A stretch of 32,970 bases of DNA, taken from Deltaproteobacteria bacterium Ga0077539 (GTDB taxonomy: Bacteria > Myxococcota_A > Polyangia > Polyangiales > Ga0077539). The number at the start of each line of letters is the position of its first letter. Positions within the stretch are counted from its first letter, which is position 1. The DNA is taken from assembly GCA_001465015.1 (NCBI GenBank), contig LNEO01000375.1, positions 1 through 32,970 of the forward strand, in the 5' to 3' direction. The notes beneath the pieces are model-generated. The model had not been told where the DNA came from. It made no database searches and saw nothing but the letters and a program-made list of their open reading frames with translations. Positions 15,116 through 22,117 of the stretch are shown one piece after another. The translations under genes and the position numbers were made by a program.

Positions 15116-16120
15116 TCACGGCGTCTCGAAGGACCAGATCGATCGATCGCCGTCGAGCGCGATGTACGTGAGGCTGTCGTCGTCGCTGGTACCGACGAAG
15201 CCGACAACCGGCCGCTCCTGGGGCGTCTGCGCGAGTTCGATATGGTGAAGGAGGCTCGCGGTGTCGCGATCCCACACCTTGATGTCAGCGCGGCGCATTT
15301 TGTACTGCGCGGTGAGGATGCGGCCCCCGGTGCGCGAGAACACGATCGAGTGCAGGTGGCCCTCGCCGAGCTCGAGCGTGGCTCTGGCGGGCCACTTCTT
15401 GCCGACGTCGAACAGCTCGGCTGCGTACCGAATCGAGCGCCCTTCTTTCACCGACGAGCCGCACACGACGAGCGCGCTGTCCGGCGAGAACACGGGCGTG
15501 GGCGCGCCGAGCACGAGAACGCGCGAAGGCGAGAGGCTCCGCGACCGCGCACCGGTGGAGCGCTGCCAGATTTGCACCGCCTTCGAGCGCATCGCGACGG
15601 CGATCACCCACGCACCGTCGGGGCTGGTGGCCACACCCTCGAAGACAGCGTCCTTGCACTCTTCGAGGGGCGTCTCCTTTCGCGTCTCGAGGTCCACCGA
15701 CTCGAGCTGCGTGGCGCTGTAGCGGCCGACCGCGGCGCTCGTCGCGGTTGCGAGCGCAAACACTCCTTCGTCTTGCAGCGCGAACCCCTGCTCGCGCCCG
15801 TCGATCCAGCGCACCTCTGTGGGCTCGCCGATCTCGCCACGGACGGCGAAACGCTGCCCGCACGGAGAGACGCTCACGCCGCGCAGAGCGCCTGACCCCG
15901 CAGCGATCGTGCGCTCGGCCGAGAGCCCCTCGGGTCCCGTGAGCGCCACGACGTCCACCGCTCGCTCGCCGCGCAGTCGCCCGAACTCCGTGGGCTCGAC
16001 GTTCGAGAGGCGCGCGATCAGCGCCGCCGAGCGGCCCGGGATCATCGTCCCCGCTCCGATGCGAGCGCCCTCGGGGGCGGTGAAGGCGCGCACAGCGCGC
16101 GATCGATCCATGGTGTTCAT
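15116..16120 (-). CDS. WD40/beta-propeller repeat protein
   Basis: 334 residues from ATG 16120; a second in-frame ATG lies three codons on. Blade-like repeats are clear: GVSVSPCGQRFAVRGEIGEPTEVRWIDGRE, VFEGVATSPDGAWVIAVAMRSKAVQIWQRSTG, PVFSPDSALVVCGSSVKEGRSIRYAAELFDVG, LHSIVFSRTGGRILTAQYKMRRADIKVWDRDT and a closing SLTYIALDGDRSIWSFETP. 'SPDG', 'IWQ' and 'KVWDRDT' are typical WD40-family signatures. No signal peptide or membrane helix, so it is likely a cytoplasmic scaffold. It is paired with the smaller propeller protein downstream. No enzymatic domain is seen and the partner is unknown. Confidence 0.85.
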   Translation of the reverse strand: MNTMDRSRAVRAFTAPEGARIGAGTMIPGRSAALIARLSNVEPTEFGRLRGERAVDVVALTGPEGLSAERTIAAGSGALRGVSVSPCGQRFAVRGEIGEPTEVRWIDGREQGFALQDEGVFALATATSAAVGRYSATQLESVDLETRKETPLEECKDAVFEGVATSPDGAWVIAVAMRSKAVQIWQRSTGARSRSLSPSRVLVLGAPTPVFSPDSALVVCGSSVKEGRSIRYAAELFDVGKKWPARATLELGEGHLHSIVFSRTGGRILTAQYKMRRADIKVWDRDTASLLHHIELAQTPQERPVVGFVGTSDDDSLTYIALDGDRSIWSFETP

Positions 16121-16166
16121 GCGGACGTTGGCAGCCGGGATAGGACGGCCGGCGCCCGAGGGTCAA

Positions 16167-16319
16167 TCACCGCCGAACGCTGCCGCTGACGAGCGCGGTC
16201 CCGATGACCATCAACGCCGCGATCAGCGCCACCCACTCGAGCATCGGCCCCATCGCCGCCGACGACCACGGGCTCGTGACGAGCGGGATCTCCAGGCGCT
16301 GCGGCGCCGTCGGATCCAC
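16167..16319 (-). pseudogene. Short membrane protein or C-terminal remnant
   Basis: An open frame ending at TGA 16167-16169 encodes VDPTAPQRLEIPLVTSPWSS, then MLEWVALIAALMVIGTALVSGSVRR. This is a proline-containing soluble stretch followed by one clear transmembrane helix and a basic end. Directly upstream in frame is a TAG, and only a GTG (16319) without a Shine-Dalgarno sequence could start it. It looks like the C-terminal tail of a lost membrane protein, or a 50-residue small membrane protein. The neighbouring genes are on the same strand. Confidence 0.4.
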
Positions 16320-16351
16320 GCGGTACGTGCGCTATTTGTAAGGCGCTTCGC

Positions 16352-16759
16352 TCATCGCGCGTCGGTCCGTGCGCTCGCGGTGGTGAGCTTCGCCAGCTCG
16401 TCTCGGGCCTCGGGGAGCGAGGTGCAGACGACCAACTTCACACCCACCGAGAAGCCCAACGTCGAGGCCGCCATACGCGCGGCGCCGTACTGAGTGACGA
16501 AGATCACGTGGGTGCCGCCGCTGGACTTGAAGGCGCGCCACCACTCGGCCCCGCTGGGGATCGCGCTCGCCTCGAAGCCACTCAAGTCCAACAGGTCGAA
16601 GAGCCACAGCGGCGTGCGCGACTGACCGAGAGTACGAAGAAACTCGTCGCGATGCTCGCTCACGAGGGCGCCGCTCGAGTAGCCCTCCATGCGCACGAAG
16701 ATCGTCGATGGATTCTCTCGGCGCACCGTGATGGCGCCACGCTTGTTGCCTGCTGTCAC
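16352..16759 (-). CDS. Small cytoplasmic alpha/beta protein, possible STAS-like
   Basis: 135 residues. I chose GTG 16759 because upstream the frame runs into a palindromic repeat element and is not protein-like. The strand/helix alternation (GAITVRRENPSTIFVRMEGYSS, HRDEFLRTLGQSRTPLWLFDLLDLSGFE, GGTHVIFVTQYGAARMAASTLGFSVGVKLVVCTSLPEARDELAKL) matches the SpoIIAA/STAS-like layout of many myxobacterial small proteins. 'LWLFDLLDLSGFE' is where the conserved Asp/Ser of STAS anti-sigma-antagonists would lie. No kinase or anti-sigma partner is adjacent. Function is inferred weakly. Confidence 0.7.
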   Translation of the reverse strand: MTAGNKRGAITVRRENPSTIFVRMEGYSSGALVSEHRDEFLRTLGQSRTPLWLFDLLDLSGFEASAIPSGAEWWRAFKSSGGTHVIFVTQYGAARMAASTLGFSVGVKLVVCTSLPEARDELAKLTTASARTDAR

Positions 16760-16780
16760 GGCGCGAGAGCTTATCCTGAA

Positions 16781-16883
16781 CAGGGAACCGGATTGGGGCG
16801 CGGCAGCCCTGGTATTCGTGAGGGAACAACGCGTACGCTCGCTCGCCTCACGGCCAGAGGTCGAGCCCCAATCCGGTTCCCTG
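16781..16883. mobile_element. Palindromic element, 19-bp perfect terminal inverted repeats
   Basis: CAGGGAACCGGATTGGGGC (16781-16799) is repeated in perfect inverse complement at 16865-16883, giving a 103-bp element. The 65-nt interior includes GCTCGCCTCACGGC (16841-16854). The right edge of the window has the same end sequence and the same interior motif in the same order. This therefore appears to be a dispersed family (MITE- or REP-like). No target-site duplication is obvious. It sits immediately upstream of the small alpha/beta protein gene. Confidence 0.75.
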
Positions 16884-16962
16884 CCAAGTGGGACGCCGGG
16901 GGCTATCGAGGGGCTGTCGGGGGAGATCGAAGACACCTGTTCGCGTGTCCGCCGTTTCAACG

Positions 16963-16996
16963 CTTCGGCGCGCCGCAGCGCGCTGGCGCGCCGAAG
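16963..16996. repeat. 12-bp perfect inverted repeat (hairpin)
   Basis: CTTCGGCGCGCC (16963-16974) and GGCGCGCCGAAG (16985-16996) flank a 10-nt spacer. One further base pair outside extends it to 13. It lies in the 461-bp gap 16760-17220 between divergent genes. No T-run follows, so it is not a classical terminator. Confidence 0.7.
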
Positions 16997-17220
16997 CCAG
17001 ACGGAAGCAGCTCGCGTTCACCCCTCGATGCCGAACGATGAAGCGCAGTGAAAGTCCTGGCTTTCTGCGGATCTACTGCGAAGGCGACGAGCCTCGCGAC
17101 GGGCAACCATTCTCAACAGCTTTGCCCTCCCATCACATGAAGAACCGTCACAATGAATGCACCTAGAGTTGTAGAACACGTGACCTTCCTTCTTCGATCC
17201 AACGCCCGAGGGCCCCAAGC

Positions 17221-17757
17221 ATGAGCGCCGCTCCTCGCCTCGAAGAGCTCGCTCGCCTCGAACTGGTGGGCGACGGGGGCGTCACGCCGCGCCTCCACGC
17301 AGCGGCGGCGGCCATCGCAGTCGCGAGCCCCGACGAGCTTCAGCGCGCGTCGCTGCAGCGGCGGTTCGATCGAAGGTTCTTGCTCCCGCTCGAGGCCGCC
17401 GCGCCGCTGCTCGAGCTGATTCGCAACGACTACCACGTGGTGCTCGCAGGTGCGTCGCGCTTCGCGCAGTACGACACGAGGTACTTCGACACCCCAGACC
17501 TTCGCTTCTACCACGACCACCATCGTCGTCGCCGTCCGCGCGTGAAGGTGCGCGTTCGGCACTACATCGACAGGGCGCTCTCGATGCTCGAGCTCAAGCA
17601 GAAGACCGTGAAGGGCGACACGGTCGAGCACCGCTGGGATCGGGACGCCGACGCCCTCGCGTTGAGCCACGCCGAACAAGAGCTGGCGGCCTCCTCGATC
17701 GCGCCGATCGACACGCACGGGCCGCTCGTCACGCTGGTAGACCGAGGATTGCGATGA
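17221..17757 (+). CDS. Truncated VTC-type polyphosphate polymerase domain protein
   Basis: 178 residues from ATG 17221. Residues about 45-145 match the first half of the VTC domain (triphosphate-tunnel fold that polymerises polyphosphate in yeast Vtc4): LQRRFDRRFLLPLEAAAPLLELIRNDYHVVL, FAQYDTRYFDTPDLRFYHDHHRRRRPRVKVRVRHYIDRALSMLELKQKTVKGDTVEHRW. The basic RxK-type strands are present. The second half, which should hold the remaining tunnel strands with their acidic and basic residues, is missing. The frame stops after GPLVTLVDRGLR, overlapping the ATG of the next gene (ATGA). The polymerase fold should be incomplete, so it is probably non-functional. A deletion that joined the middle of the gene to the next gene's ribosome binding site would explain it. 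Confidence 0.75.
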   Translation: MSAAPRLEELARLELVGDGGVTPRLHAAAAAIAVASPDELQRASLQRRFDRRFLLPLEAAAPLLELIRNDYHVVLAGASRFAQYDTRYFDTPDLRFYHDHHRRRRPRVKVRVRHYIDRALSMLELKQKTVKGDTVEHRWDRDADALALSHAEQELAASSIAPIDTHGPLVTLVDRGLR

Positions 17758-18587
17758 ACAAGCGCCCCTTGTCCGCGGCAACCCTGTGCGCAGCGCTCGC
17801 GCTCCCGGCGTTTGGGCTCGCGCAGGTCCGCGTCGCGCCGAGGTTTACCGCGGAGCTCTCTCCGGTGCGAAGGCTCACGCTGAGCGTGTCCGAGCGCTAC
17901 GTGTACGGCGCGCGCATCGCTTCGAGCGGCAGGGCGCAGACGTACATCGGCGCGGACTACGAACCCTTCAAGTGGCTGAGCTTCGGTCTCACGTACCGAA
18001 TCTCTGGCGAGACGTATCGCGCGGCGTACTGGTCGTCGCACCGGATCACCGCGGACGCAGGGGTCGCGGGCTCGTGGCGCGGGTTCAAGCTCGCGTACCG
18101 ACTGCGCTGGCAGAACCGATGGAGCCCGGACCGCACGGGATACGAGTTCGACTCGGCGCTGAGAAACCGCGTGTCGCTTCGGTATCGAACGCCACAGCCG
18201 GTCGATCTATCGGTGAGCGGCGAGCTGTTCTCGACGCTCGTGCCCGCGATGTTGCCCGCGAGCGCGTTTCGCTTCGAAGCAGAGATCACGGGGCATGTGG
18301 ATCCTGTCTCGATCGCGTTTGGCTACCGATTTCACGGGCCGATCCAGGCTACCTCGCAGCACTACCACATGGTGATGGCCACCGTGACGTGGCGCTGGGA
18401 GGCTCCCCGGCGACGCGAGCGGTCCGAAGAGCGGCAGAACCGCCGCAACGAGCGTCGTCAACGGCGCGAGCGCGAGGGCGATCGAGAGCGCCCCGCGCAG
18501 TCGGCTCAGCCCGCGCAGGCGGCTCCGTCGGCTCAGGCCGCTCCATCGACGGCCGCGACACCACCCGCGCAGGAGTCCACGCGGTGA
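17754..18587 (+). CDS. Outer-membrane DUF2490-like protein
   Basis: 277 residues. ATG 17754 overlaps the previous stop, with GAGG 7 bases upstream. A Sec signal peptide (MNKRPLSAATLCAALALPAFGLAQ, cleavage near 23-24) is followed by about 180 residues of alternating amphipathic strands (LTLSVSERYVYG, FKWLSFGLTYRISG, RGFKLAYRLRWQNRW, NRVSLRYRTPQPVDLSVSGELF, VSIAFGYRFHG, HYHMVMATVTWRWE). This is the pattern of DUF2490-type outer-membrane beta-barrels. The C-terminal 65 residues are an unusual highly charged Arg/Glu region followed by Ala/Gln/Pro repeats (AQPAQAAPSAQAAPS), not barrel-like. In related genomes such proteins accompany VTC-domain genes. It is coupled to the response-regulator remnant by a GTGA overlap. 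Confidence 0.8.
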   Translation: MNKRPLSAATLCAALALPAFGLAQVRVAPRFTAELSPVRRLTLSVSERYVYGARIASSGRAQTYIGADYEPFKWLSFGLTYRISGETYRAAYWSSHRITADAGVAGSWRGFKLAYRLRWQNRWSPDRTGYEFDSALRNRVSLRYRTPQPVDLSVSGELFSTLVPAMLPASAFRFEAEITGHVDPVSIAFGYRFHGPIQATSQHYHMVMATVTWRWEAPRRRERSEERQNRRNERRQRREREGDRERPAQSAQPAQAAPSAQAAPSTAATPPAQESTR

Positions 18588-19308
18588 GCGCCTCGATCCT
18601 CCTCGTCGAAGACGACGTCCGCCTGGGCTCGCTGCGCCGCGAGTTTCTCTCGGCGCACGGCTACCAGGTGAGCCTCGTCGAGGACGGGCTCGAAGGGCTC
18701 GAGCTCGGGGCCGATGACTTCGTGACCAAGCCGGTCGACCCGAGGATCTTGCTCGCGCGCGTGCGCAGCGTGCTGCGTCGCGCGGTCAACAGCGACGCGG
18801 CCAGCAGCGGCGCGCCGTTGGTGGTGGCGAACCTCTCGCTCCATCAGAGCTCGCGCGTCGCGAAGGTCAACGGCGCGGCGGTCGAGCTGACGAGCACCGA
18901 GTGGGCGCTCCTGTGGTTGCTCGGGAGTATCCCGCGGGCAAGATCCGCTTTCGCACGAGCACCAACAGCGGGGACCTGGACGGCGTTCCCTAGCGCGGGC
19001 TGCTACGACTCGCACACGGGCAACGCCGCGGATTGGAACCACGTGCTCTCGGCGATCAAGAAGACGTGGGCGAGCGCGTGGACGTATCGGACCTTCGAAG
19101 AGCGCAGCTACTACGGGGTCGATCACCGTTCCGTCGGAATGGCGCTGCTGGTGCACTACACCTTCCCCGACGAAGAGGCGAACGGCGTCGCGGTGACGTC
19201 GAACATCTTCGAATGGACGTCGAGTTCAAGTTCGACGACGACGGCCGCGGAGGAGCACCGCGGCTGTGGGTCAAGCAAGCGCGCCCGTATCCGGGCCGCG
19301 GCAATTGA
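18584..19308 (+). pseudogene. Response regulator with deleted phospho-acceptor, fused to PEP/pyruvate-binding remnant
   Basis: GTG 18584 overlaps the previous stop. The product begins as an OmpR-type receiver (SASILLVEDDVRLGSLRREFLSAHGYQVSLVEDGLEGL) and jumps directly to LELGADDFVTKPVDPRILLARVRSVLRR. About 55 residues, including the phospho-acceptor Asp, are missing in frame. The winged-helix domain starts (VVANLSLHQSSRVAKVNGAAVELTSTEWALLWLLGS) and stops near 18927. From there the sequence matches a PEP/pyruvate-binding (PPDK-like) domain: GKIRFRTSTNSGDLDG in a second frame, then SAGCYDSHTG and SAIKKTWASAWTYRTFEERSYYGVDHRSVGMALLVHYTFPDEEANGVAVTSN back in the first. It ends EFKFDDDG and RLWVKQARPYPGR in another frame. 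At least two deletions and two frameshifts are needed to explain it. Confidence 0.8.
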
Positions 19309-19450
19309 CCGAGCGAACGCGGGGGCAGCGGGGCTCGAACATTGGCGGGCGAAGAGTGTGGCACGATCGCGCCCCTTGCGAAGAGCGAGACGGCGACCTA
19401 ACTGTCCGCGCTCCCGTCGATCGCGCGGGTGGTACAGAGAAAGCGTACTT

Positions 19451-19478
19451 CGTAACTATAACGGTCCTAAGGTAGCGA
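19451..19478 (+). other. Exact copy of conserved 23S rRNA helix-69/I-CeuI target sequence
   Basis: The 28 bases include TAACTATAACGGTCCTAAGG followed by TAGCGA. This is the near-universal bacterial 23S rRNA segment covering the helix-69 loop and the sequence after it, and it is also the recognition site of the homing endonuclease I-CeuI. On both sides the match to 23S rRNA stops at once: the upstream base context is CGTACTT rather than a GGC-rich stem, and downstream is GCGGCGAGAG rather than AATTCCTTG. No other rRNA sequence lies nearby. It is therefore an isolated, uninterrupted copy, not part of an rRNA gene. The identity is from my memory of the 23S sequence. Confidence 0.85.
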
Positions 19479-19479
19479 G

Positions 19480-19495
19480 CGGCGAGAGATCGCCG
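19480..19495 (+). ncRNA. GAGA-tetraloop hairpin next to the 23S-like site
   Basis: CGGCGA-GAGA-TCGCCG is a perfect 6-bp stem closed by a GNRA-class tetraloop, one base after the 23S-like sequence. The placement suggests a structured RNA, but no promoter, terminator or wider secondary structure was established. Confidence 0.35.
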
Positions 19496-19799
19496 TAAGT
19501 CAGCGCCGGTCGAGCGTCCGTGTCGCCTCACAGCGTCCACGGGTAGAGTCTCTGACGAGCAGAATCGAAGAGCGATCTTCGAGAGTGCAGGCGGCGCGTG
19601 CCAACGGCGCTGCGCGCGTGTTCGCGAGAGCGCGAGTGCAGCGAGCGGGCGGCTGCTCGACGGCGGCTTCGGTCGTCGCTGGGCGTTCGCGTTCTCGCTT
19701 CTTCCCCCGCGCGATTGACGGCGAAGCGCTGCGCTCGAGGAACGCTCGTCGCCGACCTCGAGACCGACGCGCTTGGGTTCGACGCAGCGATCGCTCCCC

Positions 19800-19870
19800 C
19801 TTCGCTTCGGCGCCGCCAGGCTCGACGCGGACGAACGTGCGCTCGCCGCCGGAGGTCTCCTTCGCGGAAG
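19800..19870. repeat. Displaced copy of a gene's 3' end (copy 1)
   Basis: About 70 bases match 22195-22263 in direct orientation; in the best 53-base core there are two differences. At the second site it encodes the SAKETSGGERTFVRVEPG tail of the coiled-coil membrane protein (minus strand). Here the same residues are readable on the minus strand without the rest of the gene. It lies just past the stop of the AraC-type regulator. Confidence 0.8.
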
Positions 19871-19896
19871 TCTTGGTGCTCGATCCCTGCGCGTCG

Positions 19897-20886
19897 TTAC
19901 GTCAGCCCGGCTCGGCGCGCCTCGCCTGGGGTGACTCCGGTCCATCGCCGAAACGCCTTGTGAAACGACGCGACTTCTCCGTACCCGAGCAAAAACGCGA
20001 CCTCTCCCAGCGGAAGGCTCTGGTCTCGGACATACGAGACCGCGAGATCGCGCCGAGTCTCCTCGAGCACATCTTTGAACGTCTGGTCTTCTTCTTCGAG
20101 CCGACGCGCCAGGGTCCGAGCGCTCGTCCCGAGGACGCGCGCGATCTCGTCGGCGGACGGGGCCGCGCCACGAAGGCGTTCGAGCAGGGCCTGGCGCGTC
20201 CTCGCGGCCCACGTCGTCGGATGCGCGAGGGCGCTGCGCAGCTGCTGCGCGTGACGCTCGACGAAGTAGTAGAGCGCCGGATCGCTCGAGCGAACAGGCA
20301 ACGAAGCCACGGCGGGCTCGTAGTGCAGCGCTGTGTGATCCGCGCCGAAGCGAACCTCCGAGCGGATCAGCGTCGAGGGGTCGATCAAGTGCTCGGCGTG
20401 CGCGTTGGGAAGCTCAATGAGCTTCGGCGCCAGATCGCTTCCCGTCAGGATGCGAACCACCGTGGTGTTGAGCACGACGGTGCCCATGTTGAACAGCGCG
20501 TACCGCTGCAGCTCGTGCGGAACCCGAAAGCGCAGAACGAACGAGGCCGCGCTCGATCGCACGTCGAATTCGAACACCTCACCGATGACGGTTGCGTGCC
20601 GTTCGTACGCCGAGAACGCGCTCTGCACCGTGGGTGAGCTCGCGAGGACGTACCCGAGGACTCCGAGCGGCGCGAGCGAATCGAGCCCGAGGATGAGCCG
20701 CATCCCCTCCCACTGTCGCGGCTCGTCGGCGAGCTGCTCGAACATCCGGCGGTAGCACTCGATCGGCACACGTCCGTCCGGATCGGTCAGCGCGGACTCG
20801 GACACTCCCGCGGCTCGGGCGATCGCGGCGCCATCCAGGCCGACGACGGTGGCGAGCTCGACCACCGAGCGAGGCAGCGAAGACAT
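19897..20886 (-). CDS. AraC-family transcriptional regulator
   Basis: 329 residues from ATG 20886. The frame stays open far upstream, but only this start gives a proper domain arrangement. The N-terminal part (about 1-190) matches the arabinose-binding-like domain of the OruR/ArgR-type AraC group: LPRSVVELATVVGLDGAAIARAAGVSESAL, YRRMFEQLADEPRQWEGMRLI, PLGVLGYVLASSPTVQSAFSAYERHATVIGE. The C-terminal double helix-turn-helix (about 240-325) is clear: PSADEIARVLGTSARTLARRLEEEDQTFKDVLEETRRDLAVSYV, then LPLGEVAFLLGYGEVASFHKAFRRWTGVTPGEARR. It binds DNA and probably responds to a small hydrophobic or amino-acid ligand. It is divergent from the lipoprotein gene across 126 bp, so that gene is its likeliest target. 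Confidence 0.93.
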   Translation of the reverse strand: MSSLPRSVVELATVVGLDGAAIARAAGVSESALTDPDGRVPIECYRRMFEQLADEPRQWEGMRLILGLDSLAPLGVLGYVLASSPTVQSAFSAYERHATVIGEVFEFDVRSSAASFVLRFRVPHELQRYALFNMGTVVLNTTVVRILTGSDLAPKLIELPNAHAEHLIDPSTLIRSEVRFGADHTALHYEPAVASLPVRSSDPALYYFVERHAQQLRSALAHPTTWAARTRQALLERLRGAAPSADEIARVLGTSARTLARRLEEEDQTFKDVLEETRRDLAVSYVRDQSLPLGEVAFLLGYGEVASFHKAFRRWTGVTPGEARRAGLT

Positions 20887-21012
20887 GACGGTTCGGTTCT
20901 GCGTCACGACCGAAACGGTAGCGAATTGGCAGCAAATCTCAACGCGCTGTCGTCCGCGAACAATGCCGACCTTGGGCCGCGTCTCCAGAATCGCTGCCAC
21001 AGAGGTAATGCG
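20887..21012. promoter_or_regulatory. Shared divergent promoter region of AraC-type regulator and lipoprotein
   Basis: A 126-bp gap separates the two divergent starts. It is somewhat richer in A/T than its surroundings (GCGAATTGGCAGCAAATCTC). An AGAGG Shine-Dalgarno sequence lies 7 bases before the ATG at 21013. No clear operator repeat was found by eye. Confidence 0.45.
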
Positions 21013-22110
21013 ATGCAAACGATGATCAAACGAATGCTCTTCGGATCGATGCTTCAGGTGAGCAGCGCGGCCTGCGGGCCCGTGCAGGGTCCTTCGGACG
21101 AGGGGGACGCGAGCGCGCTTCGAGACGCGGCCTCCGACTCTTCCGACGCAGGGGCGTCGGATGGCGGCCAATCGCTGGACGACGGCGGGTCGGACGCGAG
21201 GCAGCCACCGTTGGATGCCGGTCGATCCCCGTCGGACTCGGGCGTTCCGATGAGCGATGGCGGCGACCCCTGCGCGCGCGGCGAAGTCTCTGTCGAGCGC
21301 TGGATCGGCGCTTCGGGCGGAACGCTCACGCTGTGCGACGCGAGCGTCTCGATCCAGCCCGGCGCGCTCTCGCAGAACTTTCTCTTTCGGTTCGTGCGAA
21401 CAGGCAATGGGCCGCGCCCCGTAGGCCCCTTCGCGATCGACGGGTTCGTGTACCGACTCGAGTCGAACGCGCCACGACCAACGGTCACGCTCAGGTTGCC
21501 TCACGGCAGCGACAGCGCGGGCATCGACCTGTTCGAACACAAAGACGGAGTCGGCTGGGCTGCGCTCGGTCTCTGCGAGGTGCGCGACGGTTTCGCGACG
21601 CAAACCTACGTCGGTCTCGGCACGTTCGCGCTGCTGCACGACGTGCGGAACATCCCGACCTCGCCGCGCGGCCTCGGAACCGCATCGGTAAACGCACAGA
21701 TCGGAGGACGCTCGAGGGTGTACCGCAGCGGCCCTGCCGGATACTCCGGCGTGAGCGCGCTGCCGAACGGCGCGAGGATCGTCACTTTCCAAGTCCATGC
21801 CGAGGACGGGAGCATCTTGCAGGTCGAAGTGCTCTCGGGGCCTGGAGAAGCAATGATGCCCTGGTCGGTCGCTCACCAGGACGCGAACGGCGCGGTGGAG
21901 TGGTGGACTCCAGCGTACGGCGAGCGGTTTCCGATGGACCTTACGATGGTGCCGTTGATCGACGGTTTGCAGGGACGGCTCGTGGGCTCGGTTCGTACCG
22001 AAGGGGGAGACGCCCTTCGCATCGACGCGCGCTTCGTCCTCACGCTCGTCGATTGGAAGGAGCTGCCCACCCGTGTCTGCGGTGCGCGGAGAGAAGCGAT
22101 CGCGCTCTGA
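21013..22110 (+). CDS. Exported lipoprotein with acidic linker, function unknown
   Basis: 365 residues from ATG 21013, supported by AGAGG 7 bases upstream. The N-terminus (MQTMIKRMLFGSMLQVSSAACG) is a probable lipoprotein signal with Cys21; Ser at the -3 position is unusual. An Asp/Ser/Gly-rich linker runs to about residue 95. The following domain is beta-rich: SVERWIGASGGTLTLCDASVSIQPGAL resembles the ZU5-like 'GGTLTLCDASVSIPPGAL' opening of bacterial surface proteins, then LFRFVRTGNGPRPVGPFAIDGFVYRLES and VTLRLPHGSDSAGIDLFEHKDGVGW. The second half has a jelly-roll flavour (YGERFPMDLTMVPLIDG, RIDARFVLTLVDWKELP). The last 101 bases recur at 23282-23382. It is possibly regulated by the divergent AraC-type gene. 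Confidence 0.82.
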   Translation: MQTMIKRMLFGSMLQVSSAACGPVQGPSDEGDASALRDAASDSSDAGASDGGQSLDDGGSDARQPPLDAGRSPSDSGVPMSDGGDPCARGEVSVERWIGASGGTLTLCDASVSIQPGALSQNFLFRFVRTGNGPRPVGPFAIDGFVYRLESNAPRPTVTLRLPHGSDSAGIDLFEHKDGVGWAALGLCEVRDGFATQTYVGLGTFALLHDVRNIPTSPRGLGTASVNAQIGGRSRVYRSGPAGYSGVSALPNGARIVTFQVHAEDGSILQVEVLSGPGEAMMPWSVAHQDANGAVEWWTPAYGERFPMDLTMVPLIDGLQGRLVGSVRTEGGDALRIDARFVLTLVDWKELPTRVCGARREAIAL

Positions 22111-22116
22111 TCGCCT
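22016..22116. repeat. Direct repeat A: 3' end of the lipoprotein gene
   Basis: These 101 bases recur at 23282-23382 with three differences, 97% identical by direct comparison. This copy is the functional gene end, through the TGA. Confidence 0.9.
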
Positions 22117-22117
22117 G

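Larger units (their letters stand above)
19309..19896. other. Gene-free region containing an extragenic 23S-like site
   Basis: No protein gene is supported in these 588 bases. They hold the conserved 23S-like stretch at 19451-19478, a hairpin at 19480-19495 and, at 19800-19870, a displaced copy of the 3' end of the coiled-coil membrane protein gene found at 22.1-22.9 kb. The remaining 19496-19799 shows nothing I recognise. Confidence 0.5.

Noticed and set aside
19440..19500. Cloning-vector origin of the I-CeuI-like site
   Set aside because: The flanks are high-GC and continuous with the surrounding gene debris, and the base after the core differs from the usual vector version (GCGAG, not GCGAA). 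No vector sequence is seen.
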